A DNA stretch of 64,000 bases, from positions 1 through 64,000 of the forward strand of contig CAVUYY010000007.1 in assembly GCA_963745775.1 (NCBI GenBank), in the 5' to 3' direction. The position numbers and the translations under genes are program-made. This stretch comes from Gaiellasilicea sp963745775. Its GTDB lineage: Bacteria > Actinomycetota > Thermoleophilia > Gaiellales > Gaiellaceae. This document shows positions 11,050 to 20,759 of this stretch, piece after piece. The stretch's first letter is position 1. The number at the start of each line of letters is the position of its first letter. The notes beneath the pieces are model-generated. The model worked only from the letters and a program-made list of their open reading frames with translations, was not told the origin of the DNA and ran no database searches.

Positions 11050-12144
11050 CGGTCTGCTGCTTCGCGGAAGACCGCGAGGTAGCGCTCTGCAACGCGATCC
11101 GGGGCGAACTCGCAGCACCTTCTCCCTGTTGGCTAGCGACATTCGGGCGGCGAGGTCTTCGTCGTCGAGCAGCCGCTCGATCGCCCGTGCCACCGCCACA
11201 GGATCGCGCTGGGGGACGAAGAGCGCGTTCCGGCCGTCTTCGAGGTGATCGGCGATGCCCCGAGTCGGGGTCGTCACGATCGGCAGCCCGGCCGCCATCG
11301 CCTCGGTGAGCACGGTCGGGAACCCCTCCGGGCTAGTGCGTCGGGAAGACGAGGATGTCCGCGTTCGCGTAGGCCTCCGCGAGCGCACCGGTACTGAGGC
11401 GCCCGACCATCGGCGACTCGACCGGCGACGTCGGCTGCACCGGCGCGCGCCCGCACTTCGTCCTCGGCGCGGCCGTCCCCTACCACCGTCAGGAAGCAGC
11501 GTCTCCGCGGGTCGATCATCGACAGGGCGTCGATCGCGACGAGCGGTCCCTTCTCGGTGACGAGCCGGCTGACAAACAGGAGCTGGGTCGGTGCCGTCGG
11601 CGGCAGCCCGCGAGCGCTCGACCCGGACGGCTGGGACGAACGGGTTTACGACCACCTCGCACTTCACGTGACCGGCTCTGCTGGCAATGAGGGCGCGCTC
11701 CTCCGACGAGGAGACGAGCACCGCTGCGACGCCTCGGAGGAGGAGGCGCGTGGCGAAGGTGAATATGCGCGCATCAGCGCGCCCGAGTCGGTGCGCGTCG
11801 CCGCCGTGGAAGAGAAGAACGGTCGCGGGGCGCCGGCCGAGACAAACGTAGAGCAGAGCGAGATCGGTCGCGACCGAAGTCGGCTCGAGCGAGGTTTGGA
11901 TGAAGAGAACGTCCGTTGGCGGCGCCGACAAGGACGACCTGACTCGCCACGCCTGCCGGAGACGTCCGAACAGGTTTGGCACAGTGCCGTCACTCGTCCG
12001 CCCCCACGCCTCGGTCGCGACCTCGACCCCTCGGGCTCGAAACGCCTCCGAGAGCAGCGCTGATAACCGGGGGATCGGTCCAGAGGAACTGGTGGGCGGC
12101 GCGAGCATCACGACCCGCAGCGCACCGGCCCCGTCGACGCTCAC
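11046..12144 (-). CDS. GT4 family glycosyltransferase (frameshifted)
   Basis: This is a cytoplasmic GT-B glycosyltransferase. The N-terminal domain is intact from the ATG at 12144 (VVMLAPPTSSSGPIPRLSAL, TVLLFHGGDAHRLGRADA). The acceptor/donor linker then runs through several indels (about 11620, 11440, 11340, 11125). Across frames it yields CFLTVVGDGRAEDEV and the signature EGFPTVLTEAMAAGLPIVTT, which carries the E-x7-E motif of family 4. The restored C-terminus VAERYLAVFREAADR ends in a TGA that overlaps the next gene's ATG. In the unshifted frame this gene appears falsely fused to the toroid protein. It is the third glycosyltransferase of the operon. Confidence 0.65.
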
Positions 12145-13241
12145 TTCGTCCTTCTTCGCGCCACGGAACTCAGGAGATCGGCGTAGGCGTCCGCCATCTT
12201 CCCGTCCGTGAACCGCTCCAGATAGATCCGTTGGCCGCCTTGGCCGAGCGTGGCGGCCCGCGCCGGATCTCCGGCGAGCTCGACCAGGGCAGCCGCGAAC
12301 GCGTCGACATCGTTGGGCGGGACGAGTAGCGCACTCTCGTCTTGTGAGACCGTGTTGCCGACCCCGCCGACATCGGTCGCGATCACCGGCTGGCCGAGCG
12401 CCATCGCTTCGAGCAGGCTCATCGGCGCTGCCTCCACGTCACTCGACAGGCAGACTGCATCGGCGGCTGCAACGAGCTCCCCGACCCCCTCGCGGTATCC
12501 AACCACCTGAGTCGGTCCGTCCGGCCCCGCGAGCGCACGGGTTCGTTCGAGCTCTGGGCCGCCGCCGACGACGAGCCCGCGGATTCGCTGGCTACGACCG
12601 TGGGCGGCCGCGACCGCGGCGACGAACACGTCTGGCCGTTTCTCCGGGCGGAGGGTTGCGACGAGGATGGCGAGGAACTCGTCGCTCTCGATTCCGAGCT
12701 CCGCCCGAACTACGGCGCGTGGCCGTCCGCTGGGGGGCACGTCGATGCCGTTTGGGATCACTCGGATGCGATCTCGCCGGTAGTGGCGCTCGTGAAGCAC
12801 CGGAAGCTGCGCGGGGCTGACTGCGACCACCGCATCTGTCCTCGGCGCTATCGCCCGGTAGAGAAAATCGTGATGCGACCTGCGCGGAAACCCCGGACCG
12901 ACGTGCTCGACGGCGACGTGGGGCGCAGCCGACGACGTGGCGACCGCGTGTCCGAGGGTGTGGGCGTCGATGCTCTGCGTGACGACGATCTCGGGCCGCA
13001 GGCTCTGAAGAGCGAGAGTTCGGAGTGCGCCGCGGAGGTCGAACCGGCTTCGCATCCCAATGGCGCGCACGTCGATTCCCAGGGCTCCGAGAACCGCGAA
13101 GAAGTGGCCCTCGTGGCTGAGCGTCGCGACGGTGATGGCGAAGCCGCGCCGCTCCAAGAGCGGCACAAGCGAAGCCCACTGCCGCTCGGCGCCTCCGACC
13201 GTCAGCGTCGGGCACAGGAAGAGCGCTCGGATCCGAGTCAA
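12141..13241 (-). CDS. GT4 family glycosyltransferase
   Basis: This is an intact 366-residue GT-B enzyme. The N-terminal acceptor domain opens with FLCPTLTVGGAERQ, a usual family 4 start. The hinge carries VIPNGIDVPPSGRPRA, and the donor domain has LVATLRPEKRPDVFVAAVA, GGGPELERTRAL and EAAPMSLLEAMALGQPVIAT, which contains the conserved E-x7-E pair. A glycine-rich DVGGVGN follows. It overlaps both neighbours by 4 bp, so translation is probably coupled through the operon. It is likely to add one sugar of the repeat unit; the specificity cannot be read from sequence. Confidence 0.85.
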   Translation of the reverse strand: MTRIRALFLCPTLTVGGAERQWASLVPLLERRGFAITVATLSHEGHFFAVLGALGIDVRAIGMRSRFDLRGALRTLALQSLRPEIVVTQSIDAHTLGHAVATSSAAPHVAVEHVGPGFPRRSHHDFLYRAIAPRTDAVVAVSPAQLPVLHERHYRRDRIRVIPNGIDVPPSGRPRAVVRAELGIESDEFLAILVATLRPEKRPDVFVAAVAAAHGRSQRIRGLVVGGGPELERTRALAGPDGPTQVVGYREGVGELVAAADAVCLSSDVEAAPMSLLEAMALGQPVIATDVGGVGNTVSQDESALLVPPNDVDAFAAALVELAGDPARAATLGQGGQRIYLERFTDGKMADAYADLLSSVARRRTK

Positions 13242-14335
13242 GCTGCGAGCAGCTCTTCGTAGAGGTCTATGTGCGCCGCCGCGACGGCGTCGGCGCGGAA
13301 CGCTTCCGCGCGTCGACGGCCTTCGGCCACTTCAGGTGCAACGTCGGTGTGGCCGCCGAGCACGCCGATGAGGGCTCGCGCCAGCTCTGGCGGCGACTCC
13401 GACGGCACCAGCACAGCGGCCCCACGACCGAGGGACGCGACTCCGCCAACGGCCGTTGCGACGACCGGCGAGCCGCTCGCCCACGCTTCTGCGAGGGTCA
13501 CCGGGGCGATCTCGAAGCGGGACGGGAGCACGACGACGCTGGCACGGGACATCGCACTCCCAACCTGGCCCAGATCGGCGTGGCCCGTGACCTGGATCCG
13601 CTCCGGTGCTCCACCGAAGGAGGCGGTGGCAGCATCGTCGTCCCAGCCGAGCACCTCGAGTGTCGCCTCCGGAACCGCTTTCGCGACCGCCGGCCACGCC
13701 GCCGCGAGAATGTCCCAGCCCTTCACATGACGCGCGCCGCCGCAGTAGAGCACCCGCGGCGCGTCGGCGACCCGAGGGAGCTCGAAGAAGCTCCGTTCGA
13801 CGATGTTCGGAATGTGGGCGAACCGGGCGACGGGCACCGGGACGTTGAGCCGCCAGTCCGGATGGACGCCGACGACCGCTGTCGCTCGGGTGACGGCCTT
13901 CGTGGCGAGAGCGGTGACGAGCCGGGTGCGCAGCGTCGTTCGCAGGCCGCGTGAGTGGGCGAGCACGTCCTGGAGAATGTTCCCGTGTGCGGTCACGAGC
14001 CTCGGAATGGGGCGCTTGTCGTCCGTGGCCGCGAGCGCGCAGGCGAGCAGCGAGTGACCGTGGATGAGATCCACGTCGAGGGCGCCGAGGATCCGAGCGG
14101 CGCCCGTTCGCCACCGCCGGAGCCCGGTCGCGAGGCCGAGCCGCTCGCCCTCCGGCACGAGAGTCACGTGGATGCCACCGCGCTCGTATGTGTCCGGCCG
14201 CCGCCCTGGGGCGAGCACACTCACCTCGACGCCGCGGGCGCTGAGCGCGTCCGCGACCCGGGTCACGGCGACCTCGACCCCGCCCGCGGGCTCGCAGTCC
14301 CGTGCGGGGTAGCGGCCAACGAGGACGAGTCGCAT
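13238..14335 (-). CDS. GT4 family glycosyltransferase
   Basis: This is an intact 365-residue GT-B glycosyltransferase starting at the ATG at 14335 (MRLVLVGRYPARDCEPAGGV). The open frame runs on upstream to 15673, but that part is an antisense-like arginine-rich stretch overlapping the polymerase gene, so I exclude it. Supporting motifs are DLIHGHSLLACALA, VLYCGGARHVKGWDILAAAW, VLGWDDDA and EIAPVTLAEAWASGSPVVAT with the E-x7-E pair. The start codon shares one base with the polymerase stop (TAATG). The next gene overlaps by 4 bp. It belongs to the same operon and acts in repeat-unit assembly. Confidence 0.85.
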   Translation of the reverse strand: MRLVLVGRYPARDCEPAGGVEVAVTRVADALSARGVEVSVLAPGRRPDTYERGGIHVTLVPEGERLGLATGLRRWRTGAARILGALDVDLIHGHSLLACALAATDDKRPIPRLVTAHGNILQDVLAHSRGLRTTLRTRLVTALATKAVTRATAVVGVHPDWRLNVPVPVARFAHIPNIVERSFFELPRVADAPRVLYCGGARHVKGWDILAAAWPAVAKAVPEATLEVLGWDDDAATASFGGAPERIQVTGHADLGQVGSAMSRASVVVLPSRFEIAPVTLAEAWASGSPVVATAVGGVASLGRGAAVLVPSESPPELARALIGVLGGHTDVAPEVAEGRRRAEAFRADAVAAAHIDLYEELLAA

Positions 14336-15720
14336 TAGCTCTCCTCGGCCAACATCACGCGCCGACCCAGGCCCGCGAACACCCAGACGAGGGCCGGAAC
14401 GAACGAGAAGAAGCGCATGTCGATCGCACTTGCGTTGAGGACGTAGACGCCGAAGATTCCGACGATGCCGACGAGGAAGAACCGGTTCCGCTCGATCCGC
14501 TTCGCGAAGCGCGCGATCTGGAAGTAGATCAGCGCCAGAGGTAGGACCGCGAGCGTGAGCCCGGCCAGCCCGAGCTCGACCAGGATCGTCAGGAACGTAT
14601 TGTGGCTCGTGCTCTCCCGTCCGAACTCGACCGGCAGGCGCCCGCTGCTCAGGTTGGCCGAGTTCTTCACCTCGTCGAACGACGAGTAGCCCCAGCCGAA
14701 GAACGGACGCTGCGCCGCAAGCTGAAACGACCAGTCCTGGATCAACACCCGAGCCTCGACGTTCGTCCGATTCGAGAAGCGGTCCTGGTACGCGGCCGTC
14801 GTCGTGATCTTGCCCCAATTCCCGGCGACAATCAGGGCGGCGCAGGCGACGATTCCAATCGTCACAAGCCGCGCCCTCAGCTTCGTGAGCCCGATCAGGA
14901 GCCCGAAGACGAGCGCTGCGAGGATCGGGGCCCGGGTATAGGTTAGGGCCACCCCGACCGAGGCGGGTAGGACTGCGATCGCCGCGAGCCGGCGCGTAGT
15001 TTGGTCGACCGGCCAGACGAAGCAGGCGATCGAGAGGACGACGACGGCGCTCAGGAAGGTTCCCAGGACAGCCGGGTTCTGGAGGGGTCCAACCGCCCGG
15101 CCGCCCAGCGTCCAGCCGCTGTCGGCCCACGGGCTCCAGCCGCTCGCTGCCTGGACGAGCGCGAACAGGGCGACGACCAAGCCGCTGCTGAGGAAGACGC
15201 GGACGATCCGCTCCGGCGCGAGCCGTCCCGGGCCGAAGGCGCTGACGTAGTACATGACGACCCCGATTCCGACCGTGTAGTAGAGCGCGCGATACGTCGA
15301 CGCGTCGTGACCGATCCACGACGAGAGGCCGATCGCGAACGCGACATAGGCGAAGGAGACGGCCGGTAGTAGGTCGTACCAGCGTCCGCGCTTGCCGTCG
15401 CCCCGCCGGTGCATCGTCCACAAGAGCAGCACGAGCGGCGGCGCCTGGTAGACGGCGAGCTGGAGCGGTGACACGATCGGCGCTCCGAAGAGGGACTCCT
15501 GGACGAACGGCGCCGCGAATAGCCAGCCTAGGAATACCCATTCGACCGGCAGCGAGAGCGCGATCACGAACGCTGCGGCGGCGCCGAGGAGCGGGGTCAG
15601 CATCGCGGCCCTCGTATCCCCCCCGGCGAGGCCGACCCCGGCGAAGAGGCTGCCGCCGATCGCGAGCAGCCACAGGCCGAGACCAGGGAGAAACGGCAGC
15701 CGGCGACTGAGCGCGGTCAT
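14335..15720 (-). CDS. O-antigen polymerase/ligase family membrane protein (Wzy_C)
   Basis: This intact membrane protein of 461 residues has about 12 hydrophobic segments. It carries the large periplasmic loop typical of O-antigen polymerases and ligases: DWSFQLAAQRPFFGWGYSSF followed by STSHNTFLTILVELGLAGL, where the HN pair is conserved in Wzy_C proteins. It would polymerise repeat units, or join the glycan to a carrier, on the outer membrane face. I start at the ATG at 15720 (MTALSRRLPFLPGL), because the 25 residues upstream look non-native. It is the first gene of the five-glycan-gene operon that runs down to 8659. Confidence 0.8.
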   Translation of the reverse strand: MTALSRRLPFLPGLGLWLLAIGGSLFAGVGLAGGDTRAAMLTPLLGAAAAFVIALSLPVEWVFLGWLFAAPFVQESLFGAPIVSPLQLAVYQAPPLVLLLWTMHRRGDGKRGRWYDLLPAVSFAYVAFAIGLSSWIGHDASTYRALYYTVGIGVVMYYVSAFGPGRLAPERIVRVFLSSGLVVALFALVQAASGWSPWADSGWTLGGRAVGPLQNPAVLGTFLSAVVVLSIACFVWPVDQTTRRLAAIAVLPASVGVALTYTRAPILAALVFGLLIGLTKLRARLVTIGIVACAALIVAGNWGKITTTAAYQDRFSNRTNVEARVLIQDWSFQLAAQRPFFGWGYSSFDEVKNSANLSSGRLPVEFGRESTSHNTFLTILVELGLAGLTLAVLPLALIYFQIARFAKRIERNRFFLVGIVGIFGVYVLNASAIDMRFFSFVPALVWVFAGLGRRVMLAEES

Positions 15721-15803
15721 GCCTTCGAGTATAGGTAGGGGTGCGAACGCGTCATTCTCAGAGCGCGTCGCTCGCAGTCCGGTCGTGAGGAACAAATCTG
15801 GCG

Positions 15804-16331
15804 ATGGAAGCCGTCTCGCCGGAGATCGCGATTCGGCGCCTGAGCGCGGTCGTGGAGGAGGCGAGCTCGGGGCGGACCGATCTGTGCGTGCTCGAGGCAG
15901 ACTGTCGCGCGATTGGCGCCGTGCCGGTTTTCCCGTTGAGAGAGCGTTCGAGGCCGGACATTTGACCGGTATCGACGTCGCGCAGGACGTTCTTGATCGG
16001 AACTCGTTTGCTCGACGAGCGGATCGTCGCGAATCTCGAAACCGTCGAGCTTCCGAGAGAGTCCTTCACGTCGTCGTCTGCTGGGACGTGCTTGAGCACC
16101 TCTCGGAGCCGCTGCGCGCCGCCGACGCCCTGGCGCGGGCGGCACGGCATCCTCGTGGTCGGCGTCCCGAACCTCCTCTCGCTCAAGGGGCTGATCACGA
16201 AGGCGACGCCGTTCTGGTTCCACCGGCTGGACGCTCGCGTTGCGGACCCTGCGCCTCGTCTCTCTGTTCCGGATGCGTCCCCGGGGGAAGCGGCAATTGT
16301 GTTCCGTCGCCGCGTCAGCTCCGACGGCTAA
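15804..16331 (+). pseudogene. SAM-dependent methyltransferase remnant (multiple frameshifts)
   Basis: Three reading frames together give the core of a class I methyltransferase. From the ATG at 15804 the first part runs to TDLCVLEA, the expected position of the SAM-binding glycine loop. Then come HLTGIDVAQDVLDRN, LDERIVANLETVELPRESF and VVVCWDVLEHLSEPLRA (motif II/III). Finally there is GILVVGVPNLLSLKGLITK. At least four indels occur in 530 bp, and the protein is shorter than normal methyltransferases of this type. It may be a genuine gene damaged by sequencing errors like its neighbours, or a real truncated copy. It lies between the divergent polymerase gene and the aminotransferase. Confidence 0.4.
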
Positions 16332-16410
16332 AGCCCGCGCAGGATCGCTCCGATGCTCGACGGTAAGCTGCGCGGCGGCCCTGAACCCAACGAGACCAGA
16401 AGGCAGGCGA

Positions 16411-17562
16411 ATGTCCTCAAGTGTTGCGCGATCTCCGGAGTTGAAGACCACCGACGTCCCGTTCGTCGACCTGAGCGTAACGACGGGCGCCGTCAACGAC
16501 GGCGTCCTCTCCGATGTGGCCGACTTGCTCGCGACGAATGCCTTCACGAACGGGCCGTCGGTCGCGGCGTTCGAGGAGGCGTTCGCGGAGTGGGTCGGCG
16601 CTGAGCACTGCGTCGGGCTCGCGAGCGGGCTCGACGCGCTCCGGCTGGGTCTCCTCGCGAGTGAGGTCGGGCCGGGGGACGAGGTCGTCGTTCCCGCGAT
16701 GACCTTCATCGCGACCTTCGAGGCCGTCACCCAGACCGGCGCCACGCCGGTCGTCGTCGACGTCGGCGAGAACGACTACAACCTCGATCCGGCGGCGGCC
16801 GACGCGGCAATCGGCGAGCGGACTCGGGCACTACTGCCGGTTCACCTCTACGGTCAGCTCGCCGACATGACGGCGCTCGGCGAGATCGGTCGGCGCGCCG
16901 AGGTGCCGATCCTCGAGGATGCGTGCCAGGCGCACGGCGCCGAGCGGGACGGTCACCGGGCCGGTGCGAGCGGAGCGATGGCCGCGTTCAGCTTCTACCC
17001 GTCGAAGAACCTCGGCGCGATGGGCGACGCGGGCGCCTTCGTCACGTCGTCCGACGCGCTCGCGCGAGCACGTCCGCTCCCTCCGCCAGCACGGCGAGGT
17101 CGAGAAGTACCGTTCCGAGTATCCCGGCTATACCGCTCGGCTCGACACGATTCAGGGATCGGTGCTGCTCCGCAAGCTGCCGCATTTGGCCGGTTGGAAC
17201 GCGCAGCGCGCCGTCGCTGCCGACCGCTACAGCGCCGAGCTCGCGGGCGTCGGCGACCTGAGGCTGCCTCCGGTCGCCGCAGGGCAGCTCGCCCGTTTGG
17301 CACCTCTACGTGATCCGCACGGCCGAGCCGCTTCGGCTGGCCGCGTTTCTCGGCGAGCGCGGGATCTCGACCGCCCGCCACTATCCGGAGCTGCCCCACC
17401 TTTCGGCCGCGTATGCCGACCTCGGTCTGGCTCGCGGTGCGTTCCCGGTTGCGGAGGCGCTTGCTGCTGAGGGGCTCTCGCTTCCGATCTTCCCCGGGAT
17501 CGCCGAGTCGCAGCTCGAGCACGTCTGCGAGTCGGTGCGCGCGTACTTCGCGCGGTGGCTAG
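16411..17562 (+). CDS. DegT/DnrJ/EryC1 sugar aminotransferase (frameshifted)
   Basis: This is a PLP-dependent aminotransferase that converts a keto group of a nucleotide sugar into an amino group. The sequence from the ATG at 16411 reads VPFVDLSVTTGAV, then LASGLDALRLGL and VVVPAMTFIATFEAV, then LPVHLYGQLADM. ILEDACQAHGAE carries the aspartate that contacts the PLP ring. AFSFYPSKNLGAMGDAGA holds the lysine that forms the Schiff base. After a +1 shift near 17075 it continues with LRQHGEVEKYRSEYPGYTARLD, and after another near 17300 with HLYVIR and HYPELPHLSAAY. The end is uncertain: the last open frame runs to 17642, but a TAG at 17560 is more natural given the next gene's start at 17555. Confidence 0.75.
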
Positions 17563-18054
17563 CTCGCCCACCAACGAGGCGCCGCATCGGCTCCTCGCCG
17601 ACGTCGCGTTCGGCGAGGACGTCGTCGTCCAGTCGTTCGTGAACCTGTACGGCTGCCGGATCGGCGACGGCACCCGGATCGGACCGTTCGTCGAGATCCA
17701 GCGCGACGTCGGAGATCGGCGCGCGCTGCAAGATCCAGAGTCACACCTTCGTCTGCTCGGGCGTCGTGATCGAGGACGAGGTGTTCGTCGGGCACGGCGT
17801 GATGTTCGTGAACGACAAGCGGCCGCGCGCGACGACCGACGCGGGCGCGCTGCAGGGGGAGACGGACTGGGATCTCCTGACGACCCGCATCTGCAGGCGC
17901 GCGAGCATCGGCTCGGGCGCGGTGGTGCTCGGCGGGGTGACGGTCGGCGAAGGCGCGCTCGTCGGCGCCGGAGCGGTCGTCACGAGGGATGTCGCACCCG
18001 GCTCGACCGTGCTCGGGAGCCCGGCTCGGCCCGTCGTTGCCTCGCGACTCCTAA
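17555..18054 (+). CDS. Hexapeptide-repeat sugar N-acetyltransferase (WbpD-like, frameshifted)
   Basis: This is a left-handed beta-helix acyltransferase of about 165 residues. Hexapeptide turns are clear: VVVQSFVNLYGCRIGDG, GTRIGPFVEIQ, VVIEDEVFVGHGVMF, then ASIGSGAVVLGGVTVGEG and ALVGAGAVVTRDVAPGS. The phrase GHGVMFVNDKRPRA closely matches the catalytic region of WbpD-type enzymes, which acetylate a 3-amino group of a UDP-amino sugar acid. One extra base near 17715 breaks the frame. The GTG start at 17555 overlaps the end of the aminotransferase, its expected partner. The stop is probably the TAA at 18052 after a last shift, converging on the deacetylase gene. Confidence 0.7.
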
Positions 18055-19419
18055 GCCGGCGTCGCGCTTGGGCGAGCCGCCAGCCCGAACGAAACGTCCT
18101 GATAGGTCTCGCCGCGGCGGACGACGCCCTCCGTGACACGCGTCGAGGGCACGTCCCCGTCCCGCTCGCGCCACCACGCCGCGACCTCGTGTGGGAGCGC
18201 GCGCCAGATCTCGTCGCGCTCGGACATCGCGGAGAGGAACTCCCGATAGAGCTCCCACTGGTTCGCGTCGCCCAGGTAGCCGTCGTCCGAGTGGGTGACG
18301 CACTGGATCAGTCCGTTCTGCTCGCACCAGCTGCTCGCACTGGTCGAGCCAGATCCGCGTCGAGCGCTGACGCAGGAGCGTGAACAGGGTGTAGTCCTGA
18401 GGCAGGGTGTAGGGCAGCTCGACGACCGGGCCGAGGAAGTACGGCCAGAAGCTGCAACTGCCTCCCGGCTGTGGCTCGAACGGATCGGAATGGGGGATCG
18501 AGCAGTCGTATTCGAAGGGAAGCTCCGCGAGCCATTCGTGGATGCGATGGGTGGCGGGCGAGCGAAATCCCCGAGCGCCCAGGCCGTCCGCGAAGCGCCG
18601 CAGGCGCGGAACGCCGGCGTCGAAGGCGGCACGCGAGGCAAAGAGCGATCGGTCGTGACGCAAACCGTGGACGCCGACCTCGAAACCGCGTGACGCGAGC
18701 TCGCGCAGCAGGCCCGGGTCGAGGGGATACCACGCGCCGAAGTTGAAGGAGGAGCGGAAGCCGTGCTCCTCCTCGAGGTCGGCCACGGCGAGCGCTCGTC
18801 GCACACCGCTCTCGTTCTCGACGTCGTGCGTGAGGATCATGGCCGCGCGGTTGCCGTCGGGCCAGAACCAGCGGAAGCGCCCCTCGCTCCGGTCCTGCAC
18901 CAGCAGCAGGCAGAAGGCGTAGAAGCGCAGCAGCCGCGAGACGCTCAGATCCAAAGGCCACGCCGGGAAGTCGGGCCGTCCCTGCCAGCGGATGATCATC
19001 CGCCTGCCGGCGATCTGGGCGGCACGCGGGACGAGCCGCTTCGTGCGATAGAAGAGATCGAGCTGCTCGGTCGAGAGGCGGCGGTAGGGACTGTCGCTCG
19101 TCCATTCCTCGCACACGTAGCCGCGATAGGCCTCGTCGAGGTCGAACGGGAGCGTGACGACCCGGGTCTCCTCGTCGAAGGTCGCCCTGAGCCGATCGCC
19201 GCGTGAGGTCGTGAAGGTTGCGAATTCCTCGCCGAGCCCGCGGTCGAGATCGGACGGCGACGCGAAGAGCTGCCAGTCCCCGTTGCCGAGCCAGCCGCGG
19301 GCGGAGCCGTCGGCGGCGACGATCGCGTCGGTGGCCTCTCCCCGCTCGGCGAGGATCGGCACCGCCTGCGCGGGCCGGAGCAGCCGCTCGAGCGAGCTGC
19401 CCGTCGCGGTCACCACCAT
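18051..19419 (-). CDS. Polysaccharide deacetylase-like protein (frameshifted at the 3' part)
   Basis: This protein of about 455 residues has a non-catalytic N-terminal half and a C-terminal NodB-like deacetylase half. Metal/catalytic motif 1 is ILTHDVENE near residue 198. Motif 2 is VGVHGLRHDRSLF, and GFRSPATHRIHEWL follows as motif 3. The THDVE form is that of WbmS-like deacetylases rather than the standard TFDDG. The last part reads in another frame after about 18335 (THSDDGYLGDANQWELY). The ATG at 19419 overlaps the end of the upstream GNAT gene by 10 bp, so they are co-transcribed. It may remove an acetyl or formyl group from a sugar or from the product of the carrier-protein pathway upstream. 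Confidence 0.65.
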
Positions 19420-20508
19420 TCTCCGTCCATGCGGGTGAGCAGCGCGTCGCCGCGCACGATCGCGTTCACGATCGCGTCGTCGCGGGCGGTGACGAGCAGC
19501 CGGCCGGGGCCGAGGTGCAGCAGCGTCCGCTGCTCCGACAGTGGTCCTACGAGCCGCGGCTCGAGCCGTCCGTAGATCCCGGCCGCGCCGTGCTCGAGCG
19601 CGCCGTGGCGGAGTCGGCCGAGGACGATCCCGGCCTTCTTCTCGGGTGCGGCGAACTGGAGAACTCGGCAGAAGCCGCCTTGCTGGAGCTGGCAGACGTA
19701 CCAGCCGGCGACGACCCCACGTGAACGAACCAGCTCTGCCCACAACCGCCCGCGCTCGACTCGCCGTGGCCAGAGCGGCTCTCGGCGGGCGGAGTTGTCG
19801 AGCGCGTCGAAGAGCCAGGTCAGATAGCCGACGTCGTACTCGGGCGCGAGCCGAACGTCGGCGGCCAGCGACGGAAGCTGCTCGACGAGCCCCTCGGGAG
19901 TCAACGGCTCGCTCGTCGCCTCGGGGTCGGGTGGATCGTCCGGGGAGACGAAGCGGCTCGCGACGCGATCGACGAGGCCGGCGACGGGGCGAAGCACAAG
20001 CCCGATCGGCTTCAGGCGGCTCGAGCGCCCCAACCGGTGGATCGCGAGCCTGCCCGGCTTCAGAGCCTGCGCGAACGAGAGACAGCTTGCGTGCACCGTC
20101 GTCCCGCCGAGCCCCTCCCACATCTTGCGCATCGGCTCGGTGGCTCCGTCGGTGATCGTCAGGTCCTGCGGGCCGTCGAGATACGTGTGGAGGAGGCGCG
20201 CCCCGACCGCCTGGGCGCGAGCTCGCGGGTGGGCGAGCAGGTGTGCGCTGCAGGCCATCCGCACCGGCCGGTCCTCGAAGCGCATCCGCCGGACGTTCGA
20301 GCCCAGGAAGCCCACGATCTCCTGCCCCGTCGCTCGCCACGAGCGAAGGGAGCTCCGGATCGAACCAGGGCGACTCGAGGAGGGTCTGCTGCAGGAACTC
20401 GGTCAGACGGGTCACGGGTGTCCGGCCGGTCCCGTCGTGCTCGACGAGATCCCAGAGGCTCGCGACTCCCGGCAGGTCGTCGGCACGGAGCTCACGGATC
20501 TCGATCAC
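19410..20508 (-). CDS. GNAT-fold acyltransferase (frameshifted)
   Basis: This is a GCN5-related acyltransferase-like protein of about 365 residues. The N-terminus IEIRELRADDLPGVASLWD is a typical GNAT beginning with its first helix. After a shift near 20330 the second half of the fold follows (GFLGSNVRRMRFEDRPVRM, LLAHPRARAQAVGARLLHTY), where the basic stretch is the usual acyl-CoA pyrophosphate loop. A second, less conserved GNAT-like half extends to the C-terminus. The GTG start at 20508 overlaps the acyl carrier protein stop by 4 bp. Given that neighbour, it could use a carrier-bound acyl group instead of acyl-CoA and load it onto an amino sugar. That role is inferred from context only. 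Confidence 0.55.
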
Positions 20509-20759
20509 GACGCCTCGCGGAGCGCGCCGCACTCGGCTACGAGCTCGGCCAGCCGGCCGAGCGTCCGGAATCGCTCGACCTCGAGTCGATCCGGCGGGAT
20601 CTCGATCCCGAAATGACGCTCGATCGCGAACAGCAGCTCGATCAGGGCGAGCGAGTCGATCACGCCCTCCTCGATCAGGTCGACGTCCATGCCGGGCGGC
20701 TCGATTCCGAGAGCCTCCGGAACGAGCGAGGCCAGCTCCTGGGCAATGTCGTTGCTCAC
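20505..20759 (-). CDS. Acyl/peptidyl carrier protein
   Basis: This is an intact 84-residue carrier protein. The phosphopantetheine attachment site is EEGVIDSLALIELLFAIE, with the Ser in the DSL triplet at about residue 37. Four-helix-bundle features flank it on both sides (LVPEALGIEPP, FGIEIPPDRLEVERFRTLG). It starts at a GTG at 20759 that overlaps the adenylation gene's stop by 4 bp, and it ends in a 4-bp overlap with the GNAT gene. It is expected to carry the amino acid or acid activated by the adjacent adenylation enzyme as a thioester. Confidence 0.85.
   Translation of the reverse strand: MSNDIAQELASLVPEALGIEPPGMDVDLIEEGVIDSLALIELLFAIERHFGIEIPPDRLEVERFRTLGRLAELVAECGALREAS

Noticed and set aside
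10135..12144. Fusion of glycosyltransferase and toroid protein (669 codons)
   Set aside because: Made by a frameshift; the restored frame of the first gene ends in TGA overlapping an ATG for the second (11046-11049).
14336..15673. Extension of the GT4 gene at 13238 to 811 codons
   Set aside because: Overlaps the intact polymerase gene and has no homology; the true start is the ATG at 14335.
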